In this document: piece after piece, positions 32,620 to 44,330 of the stretch
How the letters are laid out: every line of letters begins with the position of its first letter
Numbering within the stretch: position 1 is the stretch's first letter
Assembly (NCBI GenBank): GCA_031763025.1
Contig: JASSKH010000002.1
Coordinates: 13,447,468 to 13,511,467 of the forward strand
Length of the DNA stretch: 64,000 bases
Direction of reading: 5' to 3'
Source: Macrocystis pyrifera
Taxonomy: Eukaryota; Sar; Phaeophyceae; Laminariales; Laminariaceae
Notes under the pieces: generated by a model
Told to the model about the DNA's origin: nothing
What the model saw: the letters and a program-made list of their open reading frames with translations, nothing else
Database searches by the model: none
Position numbers and translations under genes: made by a program

Positions 32620-33735
32620 CGTAGCATCTACAAGTACGTGAGATGCATGTTTTGTTCATAACCGACGGAATTAATTATTTATACGAAGTCATGGGCTTTA
32701 CGGACGGAAACTAAAATATTTAATTTGTTCAGAGGCAGAGAGAAGAGAAGAACGACCATACTCGCCCCGTGCCCCCTCCTAGCTTCACGTGACAAGTGCA
32801 CGAGTAGACCATGGCACTGCTCGCTGCCGATTGATAAGCCTAGAGGCTAGGCCTACTGTTGTGGTTCCTGTGGTGGTTTCTCTGTTGCGGTTCCTCTTCA
32901 CGTCAGCAGCAGGAAGCAACAACAGCGGCGGTTGGCGAGCTGCAGCATCATGGTAAGGGAGGAGGATGAGCAGGGGCGACGCAAGCTTTCCCGGTACGTG
33001 TGCGAGAGGCGTGCGAAAGATTCGAGGGTCCGGGAATGTTCGGGGTTCTTAGACCTTGAACTCGAGCGCAATGGCGCGGGGCTGTCGACTCTGATGCCCC
33101 ATGGCTCACAAGCCTGCCTCATGCGCCTGCAAGCAACGTTACCTCGATCGCTTGGGGCCGCCAGCCATGATTTCTCCCACGAGTTTTTTTTTTTTCTTTG
33201 CCGGTTCGCTCCGGTGGATGGGTAAGAGTTGCTTGTACACGCATGAAGGGTAATACGCGTAGACACTCGTAAAAACTTTTGGTGTCCTTCCTAAACCCGC
33301 GAACTCGCGAATCGGCCGTTCGCAGGTGGGAACAACTACCAGCACAGACAGGACTCGTGCATCAGTAGAGATATTTGATCGAGACGAGCGTATCACCGCT
33401 GCACCGGGGCAAAGAGCACAAAGTCTGTACCAGATATCATGACATATCCATGCCCATGACGGGAGATAGATACCCGCACACAGCAGAGTACTTGGCATTA
33501 ATAGGGAATGCTGATGACACCTGAACAGAGGGCATATGTGCTCTAGAGCACATACCAGGTTTATTTTTCTCCTCGCAGACATACCGCACCCAGGAATGGG
33601 GATACATACTCGCACGTACCGGCATACACTTGACGTATACCGGGTATCCACGATCTCACAGCTGACGTTATTTTGCTGATATATATGAACAACGCTACTT
33701 GGCCAGTGCCGTCGGCCCTTGGCCAAGCCCGTCAC
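32620..33735 (+). repeat. Segmental duplication block S, copy 1
   Basis: Matches 55640-56760 over its whole length and 38912-39150 over its first 240 bp. It precedes a 157 bp satellite array in both long copies. A translated segment is conserved between the long copies: CSIM.REEDEQGRR.LSRY, VCERRAK, RVRECSGFLDLELERN, then GLSTLM, SQACLMR and LPRS.GAASHD. In copy 1 it is one open frame (32932-33225); in copy 2 it is interrupted after ELERN. This may be the 5' gene of an unrecognised element. The minus strand is also partly open. Confidence 0.65.
32932..33225 (+). CDS. Hypothetical ORF conserved in block S
   Basis: A 97-codon frame: start MASCSIM, acidic/basic MVREEDEQGRRKLSRY, RECSGFLDLELERN, then SQACLMRLQATLPR. 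The block copy at 55.9 kb encodes the same protein with scattered substitutions (MEREEDEQGRRTLSRY) and a stop after ELERNN. The frame is preserved over roughly 130 bp, but the nucleotide identity is too high to prove selection. No domain recognised. Confidence 0.3.
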   Translation: MASCSIMVREEDEQGRRKLSRYVCERRAKDSRVRECSGFLDLELERNGAGLSTLMPHGSQACLMRLQATLPRSLGAASHDFSHEFFFFLCRFAPVDG

Positions 33736-33739
33736 TAAC

Positions 33740-35030
33740 GATACAGATCATACGTACACGTCGCGGGACACAACGTACTGCTCTATGTGCCAACAATGCT
33801 GTGCCGGTGCACTAAAAGGCGGTCGATGGTGAGGGACTTTGGGCCGGGGAAGGTCTCGTGGCCGGCCCCAACGCGTCGACCCTCGGCCCGTCCCTCACTA
33901 TGAATAGCCATATATATCATACACGTCGTGAGACACAATGTACGGCTGTACGTACCAACACCGCTGGGCGGGTGTACTAAAAGGCGGTCGATGGTGAGGG
34001 AAGATATGCCGGTGCAGGTCTCGTGGCCGGCGCCAACGCGTCGGCTTGCGGGCCGTCCCTCATAATATACTCATCATACACGTTGCAAGACACAATGTAT
34101 TGCTGTATGTTCCAACGACGCTGCGCCGGTGCACTAAAAGGCGGTCGATGGTAAAGGACTCATTGCCAGCGCAGGCCGCGTGGCCGGCGCCAACGCGTCG
34201 GCCCTAGGCCCGTCCCTCACTGACGATACATATAATAAACGTCGCGGTACACAACGAACGATGTATGTAACAACGTCGCTGTGCCGGCGCACTAGAAGGA
34301 AGTCGATGGTGAGGGACTACGTGCCGGTGCACGGCTCGGGGCCGGCGCCGATGCGTCGACCCTCGGCCCTGCCCCTCACTAACGATACCTATCATACGCG
34401 TCGCGATAAATCTGTAACTGGTAGCGATATAAATATCATACACGTGGTGAGACACAATGTACTGCTGTACGTCCCAACCGCGCTGTGCCAGTGCACTAAA
34501 AGGCGGTCGATGATGAGGGAAGATATGTCGGTACAGGTTTCGTGGCGCCGGCCCGCGGCCCGCCTCTAACTAAAGATACATACCATACACGTTGCGGGAC
34601 ACAATGCTTTACTGTATGTTCCAAAAGACGCTGTGCCGGGGCACTAAAAGGCGGTCGATGGCGAGGGACTATGTTGTCGGCATAGGCCTCGCGGCCGGCG
34701 CCAACGCGACGGCCCTTGGCCCGTCCCTCACTAACGATACACATCTTAGACGTCGAGGTACACAACGAACGACGTATGAAACAACACCGCTGTGCCGGCG
34801 AACTAGAAGGCGGTCCATGGTGAGGGACTATGTGCCGGTGCACGGCTTGGGGCTTACGCCGATGCGTCGACCCTTGGCCCTGTCCCTCTCACTAACGATA
34901 CTTAACATACGCATCGTGACGCACAACAACGATGCCGTGCCGGTGCACTACAAGGCGGTCGATAGCGGCGGAGTATGCGCCGGTCTACGTCTCGTGACCG
35001 GCGCACCGGCATTCAGTCGAGATTGACCGG
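33740..35030 (+). repeat. 157 bp satellite array 1, about eight units
   Basis: Units of about 150-160 bp (one of about 206 bp) marked by GTGCCGGTGCACTAAAAGGC, GGTCGATGGTGAGGGAC, GTGGCCGGCGCCAACGCGTC, CCGTCCCTCACTAACGATAC and CACGTCG.GAGACACAATGT. Boundaries near 33800, 33962, 34119, 34276, 34482, 34632, 34790 and 34937. Each unit holds an inverted repeat, GTGAGGGAC ... GTCCCTCAC, enclosing a GC-rich palindromic core. Overlapping antisense frames recur once per unit and are not genes. Confidence 0.9.
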
Positions 35031-35520
35031 AATGCATCCCGGCGCATGCGTCACCCCCGTCCCACTAGCGATACATTCGTACCAAAGACACAGGCGCGTG
35101 TCACCCCAATGACAGCTCTCGGCCGGCTCGCGAGATACGCGCTGCGGAGCACCAGATAGCGGATGCTGTTGATAGGAAGATGTCGGTGCATGTCAACAAC
35201 CGCGGCTATAAACAACGACGGCGCGTACTAATCGTGTGCCGGCGCACACCAGCACGGGGACAACCAACCCACACCCTTGTCCAGGCCGGTGCATGTATAG
35301 TGCTCACCGTCGCCTCTATCTAATATCGTTCCCGTCGCGCTGCCCCGTTCCGCTTCCGCGCCGTGTCGTCGCGTCCGTTGTTGCTATCGTTGTTTTCTGT
35401 TCCGCGTCCGCGTCTTCCGCTGTTGCCGTCCTTGTGTTCTGTTTCGCGTCCGCGCTGTCTCGCCGAGTCCAAATTTCGCAGAGGCCCGGCGAGAACGACG
35501 GCGGAGGGGGGAGTTGGGAC

Positions 35521-37390
35521 AATGACGGGTAGCGACGGCGACGAGGAGGCTTTCGGGTCGCTGGCCGACTTTGCAACCTTCAAGCAGAGGATGGCGAAAG
35601 AAGTCACCCACCTCCAGGCGGCGCTCCAGAGATCGATGAACGACATTGTCGAAGCCTCCCGCCGTCCCGCCCTCGGTGGGGGGGCGGCGCCAGCAGGTTT
35701 GGAACGCATCCCGGCAGCTCTGCTGCCGGGGCCTCCGTGCTGGACCACTCCCCCAGCACCGCCCTGCTCGGATCGCCGGTCGGACAGCCGTTCGGGAACC
35801 CCGTCGCTGGGGTCCTCCCGCCGACTCCCAACATCGTCGATGGGGCCACGGGCGCCCGCGTGGGTCTGCGTGGGCCTCCCAACCCCGAGCAGGGCAGGCT
35901 CGCCGTAGGTCCGGGGCGGGCGTTCTGCCACGGCGGTACTCCGGGCGGCGCCTCTCTCGGACAGGCAGGTCCGCTCGCCGTGGTCCCGGGAGGGCGGGCT
36001 ACGGTAGTGGTTTGGGCGGTACCGGGGCCACCGTGGGCCCAGCGTGAGGGGTCGGCTACGGTGGCGCTTTGGCCGGTACCGAAACCGCCCGCGCCCAATT
36101 CGGCCAGGCGGGCGGGCTCACAGTGGGTCACGGGGCATGGGGGCTCGGCTACGGGGGCTATGTGGGCGGCGCCGGTAGTGCCGGCGCCTTCTCTGGACAG
36201 GTGGGCGGACACGCCGCCGGCTAGGCTACGTCCCGGGCGGGGCAGGAACCAACGTCGCGCCATTGTTTGCACTCGGTCACGCGGCCTGCGACGGGCCGGG
36301 CGGGCCTGAGGTCGGCTCGGACGTTCTACGGGGACGGCAGTGCCAGCAACCCGCTTACGCCTTGGGCTGACAGGTCAACCAGATTATGATCACCCGCGCA
36401 GTGACATCGTGGGCCAGCCTCACGACTCGGCTATGGCAGATCATATGCGGCGGTCGCCTGGCGTCAATGCAGAGGGCGGCCGTGCAGGGGCACGTGGGAG
36501 CCACGGTCAACATTTCGGCCGGCGTCCATGGCATGTTGGAGCGTTGGACGACTTAGACTTTCTGGCCTTCACACACGCGCGGAGGTCAGGCATCAACCTT
36601 CCACTGGCACGACACCTGATCATTTTGGGTTACGCGATCGTTACGATCGCGTCTCGCGGGCTCCCACAAAATGTTGCGGACCTCCCTGTGACGCGCGCTC
36701 GCTTGGAGGCGTTCGGACAAGCCTTCAGCGCGGGGGATACGATCCTCAACGACCACGTTATGGAGCACTTTGCCGTCGCCGATCGCCCAGCAACCTAGGC
36801 CAGGCTGGCGGCTCTGGTCACCAAAGACCTGGCGACCTTCACACTCGACCTGTGCGGTGTCTCCGACTGCTGCAGCCACGCCTGGGCTTACCCCTCGCCA
36901 GCGGAGTCCCTCGCCCGCCATTCCGGGGCCGCACTGGCTCCGCCTTCCGGCTGCGTCGCCCTCGGCGGCTTTGTCAACGCCGAAGTCCAGCAACCTCGCC
37001 TTTTCTCCACCCCGGTGGCCGGGGCCGGGGGTGTGGCGAATGCCGGCAGGGGAGGAAGACCGGCAGGTGCCGCTTCGGTGACACCTGCGTGTTCACCTAC
37101 GTCGGTCCCACTCGCAAGACGGGCAGCGGCAACGAGCGCAAGGCGGCTACCGGCGGAGGGTGGACCGATAGCGGCGTCGCAGCCAGCGGCGCTGTATCCG
37201 GTAAACCCTGGCCGAGAGGTCCAAGGGTAAGGGCAGGCGGGGGCTGGGGCTGGCGGTGCAAGTAACGGGAGCAGCGGTGGCGGCAGTGGCAGCGGCAGCG
37301 GCAATGTTCCCGGTAGCGGCAGCACCAGCGGCAGCGGGGCGTCGAGTGGGGGGGGCCTTCACTCGGTCGGCGGCTGCCAAGGCTGACGAA
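35521..37390 (+). pseudogene. Gag-like protein remnant of the tyrosine-recombinase element
   Basis: Frames change several times, but the segments read as one protein: acidic start MTGSDGDEEAFGSLADFATF with a helical KQRMAKEVTHLQAALQRSM; a long Gly/Ala/Tyr-rich region (GLGYGGYVGGAGSAGAF near 36140); a conserved-looking LDDLDFLAFTHARRSGINLP, NDHVMEHFAVADRPAT (36540-36798); TAG at 36796, then ARLAALVTKDLATFTLDL; then GCGECRQGRKTGRCRFGDTC (near 37030), a CCCH-type finger whose final His is Tyr (VFTYVG); and a Ser/Gly linker (37255-37370). This order is typical of gag-like proteins in algal and fungal tyrosine-recombinase retroelements. Several stops and frameshifts disable it. Confidence 0.5.
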
Positions 37391-37539
37391 TAGGGGGACG
37401 GGCCTCGCCCCTCAGTGCGGGCGAGGGCGATCGTAGGGCGTACGGAAACAGCAGCGCGAGTTGCACAGCTTGTACGTCCGGGGTCGGCGTCCGTTGGGCG
37501 CCCAGGTTTTGGGGCCAGCGGGTGTCGCGCTATGCTCAG

Positions 37540-38625
37540 GAGTGCTGGTAGCCAGCTCATCCGCCAGTCGGTTGCGCCGTCATCTCGCCGAGCTTGCACG
37601 TCCGGTTTCCGGTCTCGAATCGTATGTTTTTTTTTTTCCGGGGTTATTGAGGGTGGCTGCGAATTTTGGCACACCAGCCTCCACTACGGATAAGATGCAG
37701 GCGTTGCTTAAGTTCGTAGCATGGTGTGCGTTGGAGGGCAACCAAGCCGGTACGGTTGCCAGTAAACTATCAGCCGTGTTCCACCGAGTAAACTTGAAAA
37801 TGGAGTTTCCCACGTCGTCGCCGCTTGTTAAACGTGCATAGCGAGGGGGGCACGGTCGCACATTGCCGCCGGTACCTCATGCGAAGAATCCGTCGACCTA
37901 TTTCGTGGGGCACGTTGGGAGGACAGGGCCGGTCCGTGTCGTGGGGCCCGGGTGGCCGAGATCTTTGGCTGTCGTTGGCATTGGGCTATCTATTTATTTT
38001 TTTCATGGTGAGGTCTGACGAAATATTGGCTTGTTCGTCCGGAGATGTATACCTCGTGCATGGCTTGACGAGGGGTGACGTAGCGTTATTCGCGAGGGAG
38101 CGGCGGCTGACCTCGTTGCAGTGTCATCAGGCCACCAGCATCAAGGTCTTGTTTTGAGGCCATAAAAGGGTCCAGGCTCAGCAAAGATCGGGTATCGTGC
38201 GCACACACGCGACGATGCCTTCGGGGCGCGTTCCGGGGTAGGAGCAGGCGGCGGTGCCGTCGCTCACCTGATGGAGTTGTTGTCGGGATATCCGACGCTG
38301 CCAGAAAGCGCCCCCTGTCGTCGTATCGGTACGGTAAAGAGGTCAAAGTTGGGAGGTACACGCAGGCCCTCGGGGCACTTCGCGAAGTGGTAGCGGAAGC
38401 AGGAGGCGATGCCAGCGAAGTCGGCCTCCACTCATTGCGTATTGGCGTAATCAATACGCTGGCGGCCGGGGTGAAGTGTGCCGTAGAGGGCGATCCAGAG
38501 AGAAGGTAGATGGACGTCTTCAAAGTTTTCCTAGACGAACAGCCGCAATAACCCAGAGGACGCGGGCATTGTATCTCGTAAACTAGCAGAGACGGGAAAT
38601 ACAGAGCACAGGCAGCCAGGCCAGG
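37540..38625 (+). pseudogene. Tyrosine recombinase (integrase) remnant
   Basis: N-terminal core-binding part: KFVAWCALEGNQAGTVASKL and NLKMEFPTSSPLVKRA (37710-37838). After a frameshift the catalytic part follows: RRPISWGTLGGQGR, LWLSLALGYLF, then VRSDEIL with catalytic Arg I (AGG at 38011), HGLTRGDVALFARERRL. After TGA at 38155, further frames give GLHSLRIGVINTLAAG with the HxxR pair (His 38429, Arg 38438), IQREGRW and RNNPEDAGIVSRKLAE. The segment that should carry the nucleophilic Tyr reads KFS, stop, TNS, so the active site is destroyed. The last residues (RQPGQGTVWG) match what I know of the family's C-terminus. Clear family, clearly dead. Confidence 0.85.
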
Positions 38626-38911
38626 GTACTGTTTGGGGCCTAACACCGTAGTATCGATGCGACCTCGAAATTGGGGTATGTCAATGATTTATTACTATTG
38701 GGGGTCTTGGTCGTCCGAGACTGCGTTTGTTAGAGCCCCGGCCAGTCGGCTGGGGGGGGGAGAACTCCCGGTTACTGGCAGTACGATAGGCAACGAGAGT
38801 CAGCGGCCGGTGTCGCGGCTCTCGTGCCACGCCAGTGGATCCCCCCCGACGTCGCAGAGAATAAAAATAATAAGACAATTCGAAGGATATACAACAAAGC
38901 GTAGTATATCG

Positions 38912-39150
38912 AAGTTCACGTGAGATGCATGTTTTGTTCACAACCGACGGAAAAAATTATTTATAATCATGGGTTCTACAGACGGAAACTAAATGGTCTA
39001 ATTTGTTCAGAAGCAGAGAGAAGAGAAGAACGACCATACTCGCCCCGTGCCCCCTCCTAGCTTCTCGTGATAGGTGCACGAATAGAGCACGGCACTGCTC
39101 CCTGCCGATCGATAGGCTTAGAAGCTAGGCCTACTGTTGTGGTTGCTCCC
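38912..39150 (+). repeat. Segmental duplication block S, partial copy
   Basis: The first ~240 bp of block S (GTGAGATGCATGTTTTGTTC to TAGGCCTACTGTTGTGGTT). Identity then stops and unrelated sequence follows until repeat R2 at 39255. Confidence 0.8.
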
Positions 39151-39254
39151 GCCCACCCGCCCCTTTCTTCTTTCGAAGGTGGGTGGAACGGAGCGGCCAC
39201 ATGGTGCTGGTCACACCGTTCTACCGGTATACTTTTATTATTGTTTGTGATTAA

Positions 39255-39490
39255 CTGGTTGCGATTCGGGGCGACTTCAAAGGGGAAAAGGTCGAAATTG
39301 AATGGCGACTACAGCATCCGTCACACGGAGCAGCTCGGAATGCTGGGGTACGATATTAGTCCGAAGTGGAAGGTCGGGAGATGTGCGACACGCGCGCTGC
39401 ACGAGGATACTTGTGCTCTGCTGTACTCGTTGCTTCGTGGTCGCTATACATATGTATACTGTACATGACAACCCCTCACATTTATATACA
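39255..39490 (+). repeat. Dispersed repeat R2, copy 2
   Basis: Counterpart of 32395-32610, with GGGCGACTTCAAAGGGGAAA, GCAGCTCGGAATGCTGGGG and GCACGAGGATACTTGTGCTC. In both places R2 lies next to block S, but in opposite order (R2 then S at 32.4 kb, S then R2 here). Confidence 0.8.
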
Positions 39491-39654
39491 GTACCACCCT
39501 TTTCAAGCCTTGGGAGGAAACGTTGACGAAACAAAAAATGGCGACTACAGCATCAACTACACGTAGCAGCCTGGGGCTTGACTAAGGGTCGATTACTTTC
39601 ATGTCCCAACTAAAATACAACGCGTAGTTACATAATGTGCTAGGCGTTGCCTTT

Positions 39655-39800
39655 CATTATTCAATTTGGTCGATACACCTCAACCTCTACCGCCTCCACT
39701 GTCTGCATGGTCGGTAAAAACCCGACTTGCTCCGTGCCGATACTGTAAGGATGCGAGGGTCTATGGTCATGGGACTACGGCCATGCACGATAATGGGAAC
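39655..39800 (+). repeat. Fragment of dispersed repeat R3
   Basis: CTGCATGGTCGGTAAAAACC through GGATGCGAGGGTCTATGGTC and GACTACGGCCATGCAC corresponds to the 3' end of the R3 copies at 42370-42840, 49450-49925 and 49967-50455. Confidence 0.65.
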
Positions 39801-39834
39801 ACCCTCTCCTCCCTATTATATATGTGATTTTGCC

Positions 39835-40560
39835 AACTTTCTCTTCGTACGAGCACTTTTCGGCAAAACAGCTAGTATTCGGACACGGGAAGCCAGGCCG
39901 GACACATTGGTCGAGGACTCAGCGCGATCCGTGCACTCTGGAGCGCGTGGCGGGCGCTCAAAGTTTTCTTTCCGGCGGTAGTGGATAAGACGATTTCCCT
40001 GGTTTCAGTACGAGAGACCTTACTTTGTACGAACGTACCAGGTATAATAATGTCGTCTGTTTTCTTCCCTAGGCTCTCATGAGCTGTGAGCACGGCTGTG
40101 TCCAGACATATACCAGGCACACAACAGACAACATGCACAGATCTCATCGTTACAACGCTGCCGCCCACATGCCGTGCATGTGCGACACACCCATATGCGC
40201 AGTATTGCTGTGGCTGGCTGTGTTCATCGGAGCCTGCCGTCCGTATTCCAGTCTACCTTACCAGCGGCAGTAATTTTTTTCATGCGTACATACCCAGGCT
40301 GACGTACCTAACTGTATGATCATCACCTCTCTTCCCTCTTCCTGCTGCTTTTTCTGCTTATCAGTTCTGTGTGTGATCCAATATTGCCACTGCTCCAGCT
40401 GTGTTCAGCACAGTGCGCCAACAGCAGCAGCAGGCAGCGAACTATGTGCATGTGGCAGATCCGCGCTGTACTCTCAGTACTCAGTAGCGTTTGTTGTTAT
40501 CATCGCGGCATTGGCCGATGCACGTACCCGCTGCAGTGTGTGACCGGCATTTTTTGCCCC
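39835..40560 (+). repeat. Duplicated block T, copy 1
   Basis: Aligns with 54595-55545 from TTTGCCAACTTTCTCTTCG to TTGGCCGATGCACGTACC. Translated sequence EARPDTLVEDSARSVHSGAR (near 39890) is almost identical in copy 2. It lacks about 220 bp present in copy 2 (55070-55315). It carries TACCAGGTA at 40036-40044 where copy 2 has TATCAGTA. Confidence 0.8.
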
Positions 40561-40659
40561 GCGCCGATCATCCCCGCATCGTGTACCAAAAAGTATACTT
40601 AAACTTATCACTGACTCGTGTCTGTCCTCCACTGCTAACCGATAGATGCCATAGAGCCA

Positions 40660-40870
40660 GCTGAAAGGGCAGCAGTACATCTTCATTTGTCGCAGTAGGC
40701 GTATCTTCCGCTGTCGTACCATATCACATGGCATTTTACAGCAGTACTGCTGTACATGCAGTTACTTGTACCTGTACCAGCTACTCTACACGTTCCTTTG
40801 CTGCAGTAAGCGAAATTTCTGCTGTCGCATCATATCACATGGCATTTTACAGCTTATAGCAGTTGTACCC
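40660..40870 (+). repeat. Tandem pair of ~125 bp
   Basis: CCGCTGTCGTACCATATCAC/CTGCTGTCGCATCATATCAC followed by ATGGCATTTTACAGC occurs twice (ends near 40742 and 40852), with CGCAGTAGGCG/CAGTAAGCG upstream of each. Confidence 0.7.
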
Positions 40871-41229
40871 CGCACAAGCTACTCTAAGAGATACTGCGAT
40901 GTGTTTCAGATTGCGTAAAAAATACAACGCGAGTTGTGTGAGTACTTCTGTAGAGTAGATGACAAACTGCGCTTGAGACTTTCGTTGCCGAGGTTCGACT
41001 CGCACGATCCCCGCTTTTTTTGCTTTTCAAATTTTGACATATTTTGTACCAATACATCCACTTTCCCTTTCTGACCTACCTGGTACTATTGATACAAGTT
41101 GTGTGTTTTTACGCAAGGTCACGGAGTTTGGGCGCGCTTACGTGTGGCGTGCGTTCATACCTCAACAATCTTTCACAGTTTCTCCCAATACTTGGGACTA
41201 AAACAGGGTATGTTCGAGAAAATACTGTA

Positions 41230-41910
41230 CCAGCTAGGTACTTCATGCACTCAAAGTATTTCGGGTTTGTTGCAGCAGATACTGCGAGTACTCGCAGTGT
41301 TTCGAGGTTCTGTACCACTGCCGATACTACTCCGCATATACTTTCGGGCTCGCACTACTTTGGCATTCGCTACCACTGCTGCTGTGGATACTCCCTGTTG
41401 TGCTTCAAGTATCTCGGGGTTTTGTGCTGCGGGTACTGCAAGTACTGTCAGTATTTCGCACTCGCAGTACCGAAATACTCCCAATATGCCCAGTATACTT
41501 GGAGTATGACGTATCGACCGTCTGCGCACCGTGTCGACAATTCTCAGGCCCATTGTTCGGCACAAAACACTCACAGATGGCCCCACGAGGGGGAGCTGGA
41601 GCAAATTGCTTTTGCTGTGGACAACTCGAGTACTTAGAGCACTGGCAGTGATTCGAGAATATTTACTGCGAGGAGTATGTACTGCGAGTAATCTCAGTAT
41701 CTCGAGGTTCCGTACTGCGGATATTGCCTGTATTCCGAGTATTTCGTGTTTCGGCACTGCGGGTACATATTTGCCTGTGCTCTCGGGGTTCCGTACTGCT
41801 CATACTCTCAGTACTCTCAGTAATTGGGCCTTCTCAGTACTCACAATATGTGGGCCTTCTCAGTACTCGCAATATTTTGGCCGCCAGTACTCCAATACTT
41901 AGTACTCGGA
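41230..41910 (+). repeat. Minisatellite of ~45-50 bp units built on AGTACTGCGAGTACT
   Basis: Diverged units with TACTGCGAGTACTCGCAGT, TTTCGAGGTTCTGTACC-type blocks and many AGTACT palindromes, running to about 41910 with a break near 41510-41640. Long open frames across it on both strands come from the repetition. Confidence 0.7.
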
Positions 41911-42369
41911 CTACGAATTGTTCTCGAGCATCTACCGTATCTGTGAAACCCTCTTTTTACCCTGAGCGCCAAGACACATTTATTTTGCGGGAATATATTT
42001 TGTATGTGCTAGATTTGACTCAGCCGGTCACAAAGTATTATGTCGCAACCTCGATCTCACGCAACTTTTCGTACTTACGTCTACGCCGCAAGCACTGAAC
42101 TGATCGCCGCGAGTCACCTGTTCAGGATCAATATCCACTTCGCGGTATACCCTCTTTTATATTATTGAAATGATCCCACACTATGTCCACAAACAGCAGT
42201 ATATAGTCTGTCCTCAAAAATATGTGTGTGTTCTTGACATTGATGATGGGTGGATGCAGTTATTGATAGTTCTAAACAAGTGTGCAGGTATTTCATACCA
42301 GTATTATTTCGTTCTTGCGTCACGCCCCTAGGTACCTCCTGCAGAGGAGCCTTGTATCAGGTATAGCTT

Positions 42370-42840
42370 AGGTTGGCGTCGATTGGCAACGACACTGTAA
42401 AACATACCGCTCACTACTTGACCTAGACACCGTGTACTGCCTTTGTTTCCGGCGGTTGGTCACAGCTCGTAATCGAGTTGGACAATTTATGCGAGGTGAA
42501 AAACCTTTACTCGGCACAAGGGAAATGATCGTATCACGTAGTGTTCACGGTAAGGCACCTAAGAGGCAGTTACATAGTACTCCCATCAGTGTATCCGGAA
42601 GTGGCTACACCGGAAAATAAATAACTCATTGCAGATATCATCCATATGCAAGTCTATCTCACAAGCGGTTCTTAGTAAGACGCAGCTTATCCTTCATGCG
42701 ACTCGCTGGACATATCATGGCGCTTCGCGCTCGGTGCAAGCAATGTCTGCCTGGTCGTTTAAAACCAGACATGTTCCGCCCTGGCGTTGTAGGGATGCGA
42801 GGGTTTATGTTCATACGACTACGGCCATGCATGAGATAGA
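42370..42840 (+). repeat. Dispersed repeat R3, copy 1
   Basis: TTGGCGTCGATTGGCAACGA at the start, then CCGGCGGTTGGTCACAGCTC, GGTAAGGCACCTAAGAGGC, GGCGCTTCGCGCTCGGTGC, AAGCAATGTCTGCCTGGTCG and GACTACGGCCATGCATGA at the end. About 470 bp. Two further copies lie in tandem at 49450-50455. Confidence 0.85.
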
Positions 42841-42879
42841 GTACATCTCTCCTATCGAGTACACCCCTTTCACCCTCCC

Positions 42880-44330
42880 TATTCCTCCCGCCATTGAAAC
42901 CCTTTTGGGACTTGAGAGGTTAAAAGTGTCGGGAAAAGTGACAACTACAGCATTACAGCCGGGGCTTGGACAGAGGATGGCCGCATGGATTGTTACGACT
43001 ACAAGAAATTAGCTAGTGCTACTACAATGCAAAATGCGTTGGTACGACTACGATGCGCGTTTTTTAACACCATACGACTGCAATGCAACGCGTTGTTACG
43101 ACAACCGTGCAACGCCTTGGAACGACTACAGTGCAATGCGTTCCTACGGTATTCGCGTAGGCGGCATCAGACGGTGCACTCCCCTTTCCATTTGTTCACT
43201 AAACCAGGGTCCCAGTGGGGTCAACTGCAACCTCTACCCCTCCTCCTTCCCCGCACCACAAACCCTTCTGGGAATGTCACAAGAGGATGTTGCAGAAGTA
43301 CGTCGACCATATTCAGGGACCTTGTTAGCGTTCCGCAAGATGACTTTCCCCATTTCATTAACATCAGAAGAGCCACTATGTCAATTTAAGAAGAGCAACA
43401 CATAGATATTATACGAGGAAAAAAAAGTTAAACCAAAGTGAACATTACAGCACGGGCCACACAAAGCAGCCAAGTAAGGAACGTCCCCGAGGTGCAACGT
43501 GAGGAGCTGTGCGGCAGTCGCGCAGCACCGTGGTTCTCGTACTGCTGCACGTGCTTCCTAGACAAGTCGCAAGATCACACGTGCCGCATTTTCAAGTCTA
43601 TAAACGGGTCCCAAAATGGTCAGTTGCGACCCATATCCCCTACCCCCCCCTCCCTCCCACCACTGAAACCCTTTCAAGACTTGAGAGGCAAACTAGTCGC
43701 AAAAAGTGACAAATACAGCGTTGGCCACACAAAGCAAGGCGGGCTGCTGGGTCAAAGAATCACCGTTCCATTGTCCGAACTGCAATCAAAGCAGTTGTAC
43801 AACGCGTGCGCAGCATCAAATGATGATACCGCGGCACACTTAAACACGCTGAAAAACCCGCGCTACTCCTCGTTGTTATTCGCCACACCAAGGTCGAAAA
43901 TATATTATAACTGCAACACCTCCATCAAAAACCCCTTTGAGAAAAAGTGTCGGAAAAAGTCACCATCACCGCATCGGCCACACGAAGGAGCCCAGGCCGC
44001 TGGCGTCGGGGATGTGTCCGAAGAGTAATATGGGGAGACTCGTACTGCTGCACGCTTTTCCTGGATGTTTGACATCATCGCACTCGCCGTTGTTTTTTGC
44101 GCTATATTTTAGTCCCAAAGGTGAAACAACCGCAACTCCTATCCAAAACGTCCACCGCTAAAACAACTTGAAACTTGAGAGGCGAAAAGCGACGAACTAA
44201 ATGATGATCACAGTATCGGCCACTGCTCGGTTGGTTGATAAAAGGTTTGTAAGTTCAGTCCCCGAATTACAACAATACAGGAAATTCTACGACGTGAGCG
44301 CCGCATGATACTCGTGCTGCAGACACACTG
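42880..44330 (+). repeat. Diverged repeats related to R2
   Basis: A motif series (CACTGAAACCCTTT..., GACTTGAGAGGC.AAA, GTGACAA.TACAGC, GGCCACACAAAG, CTCGTACTGCTGCACGC) recurs near 42890, 43250, 43665, 43920 and 44165. It also matches the central phrases of R2. Units are 200-300 bp and strongly diverged. The long frame at 43438-44028 crosses unit borders and I do not accept it as a gene. Confidence 0.5.
42985..43160 (+). repeat. 24 bp minisatellite
   Basis: Four to five units of the form (G)GTACGACTACAATGCAACGCGTT, separated by small indels, between 43045 and 43150. More degenerate units lie at each side. Confidence 0.65.

Larger units (their letters stand above)
35300..38650 (+). mobile_element. 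Tyrosine-recombinase element (DIRS-like or Crypton-like), decayed
   Basis: A GC-rich island (far richer than both neighbours) with a pyrimidine-rich leader (about 35310-35480), a gag-like coding remnant ending in a C3H-type finger (35521-37390), and a tyrosine recombinase remnant (37540-38625). No reverse transcriptase or RNase H lies between them, so either an internal deletion removed it or the element never had one. No terminal repeats were found with confidence. Confidence 0.7.

Noticed and set aside
35604..37674. Long minus-strand Pro/Ala/Gly-rich ORFs over the tyrosine-recombinase element
   Set aside because: High GC content leaves few stops; the plus strand holds the gag-like and recombinase motifs.
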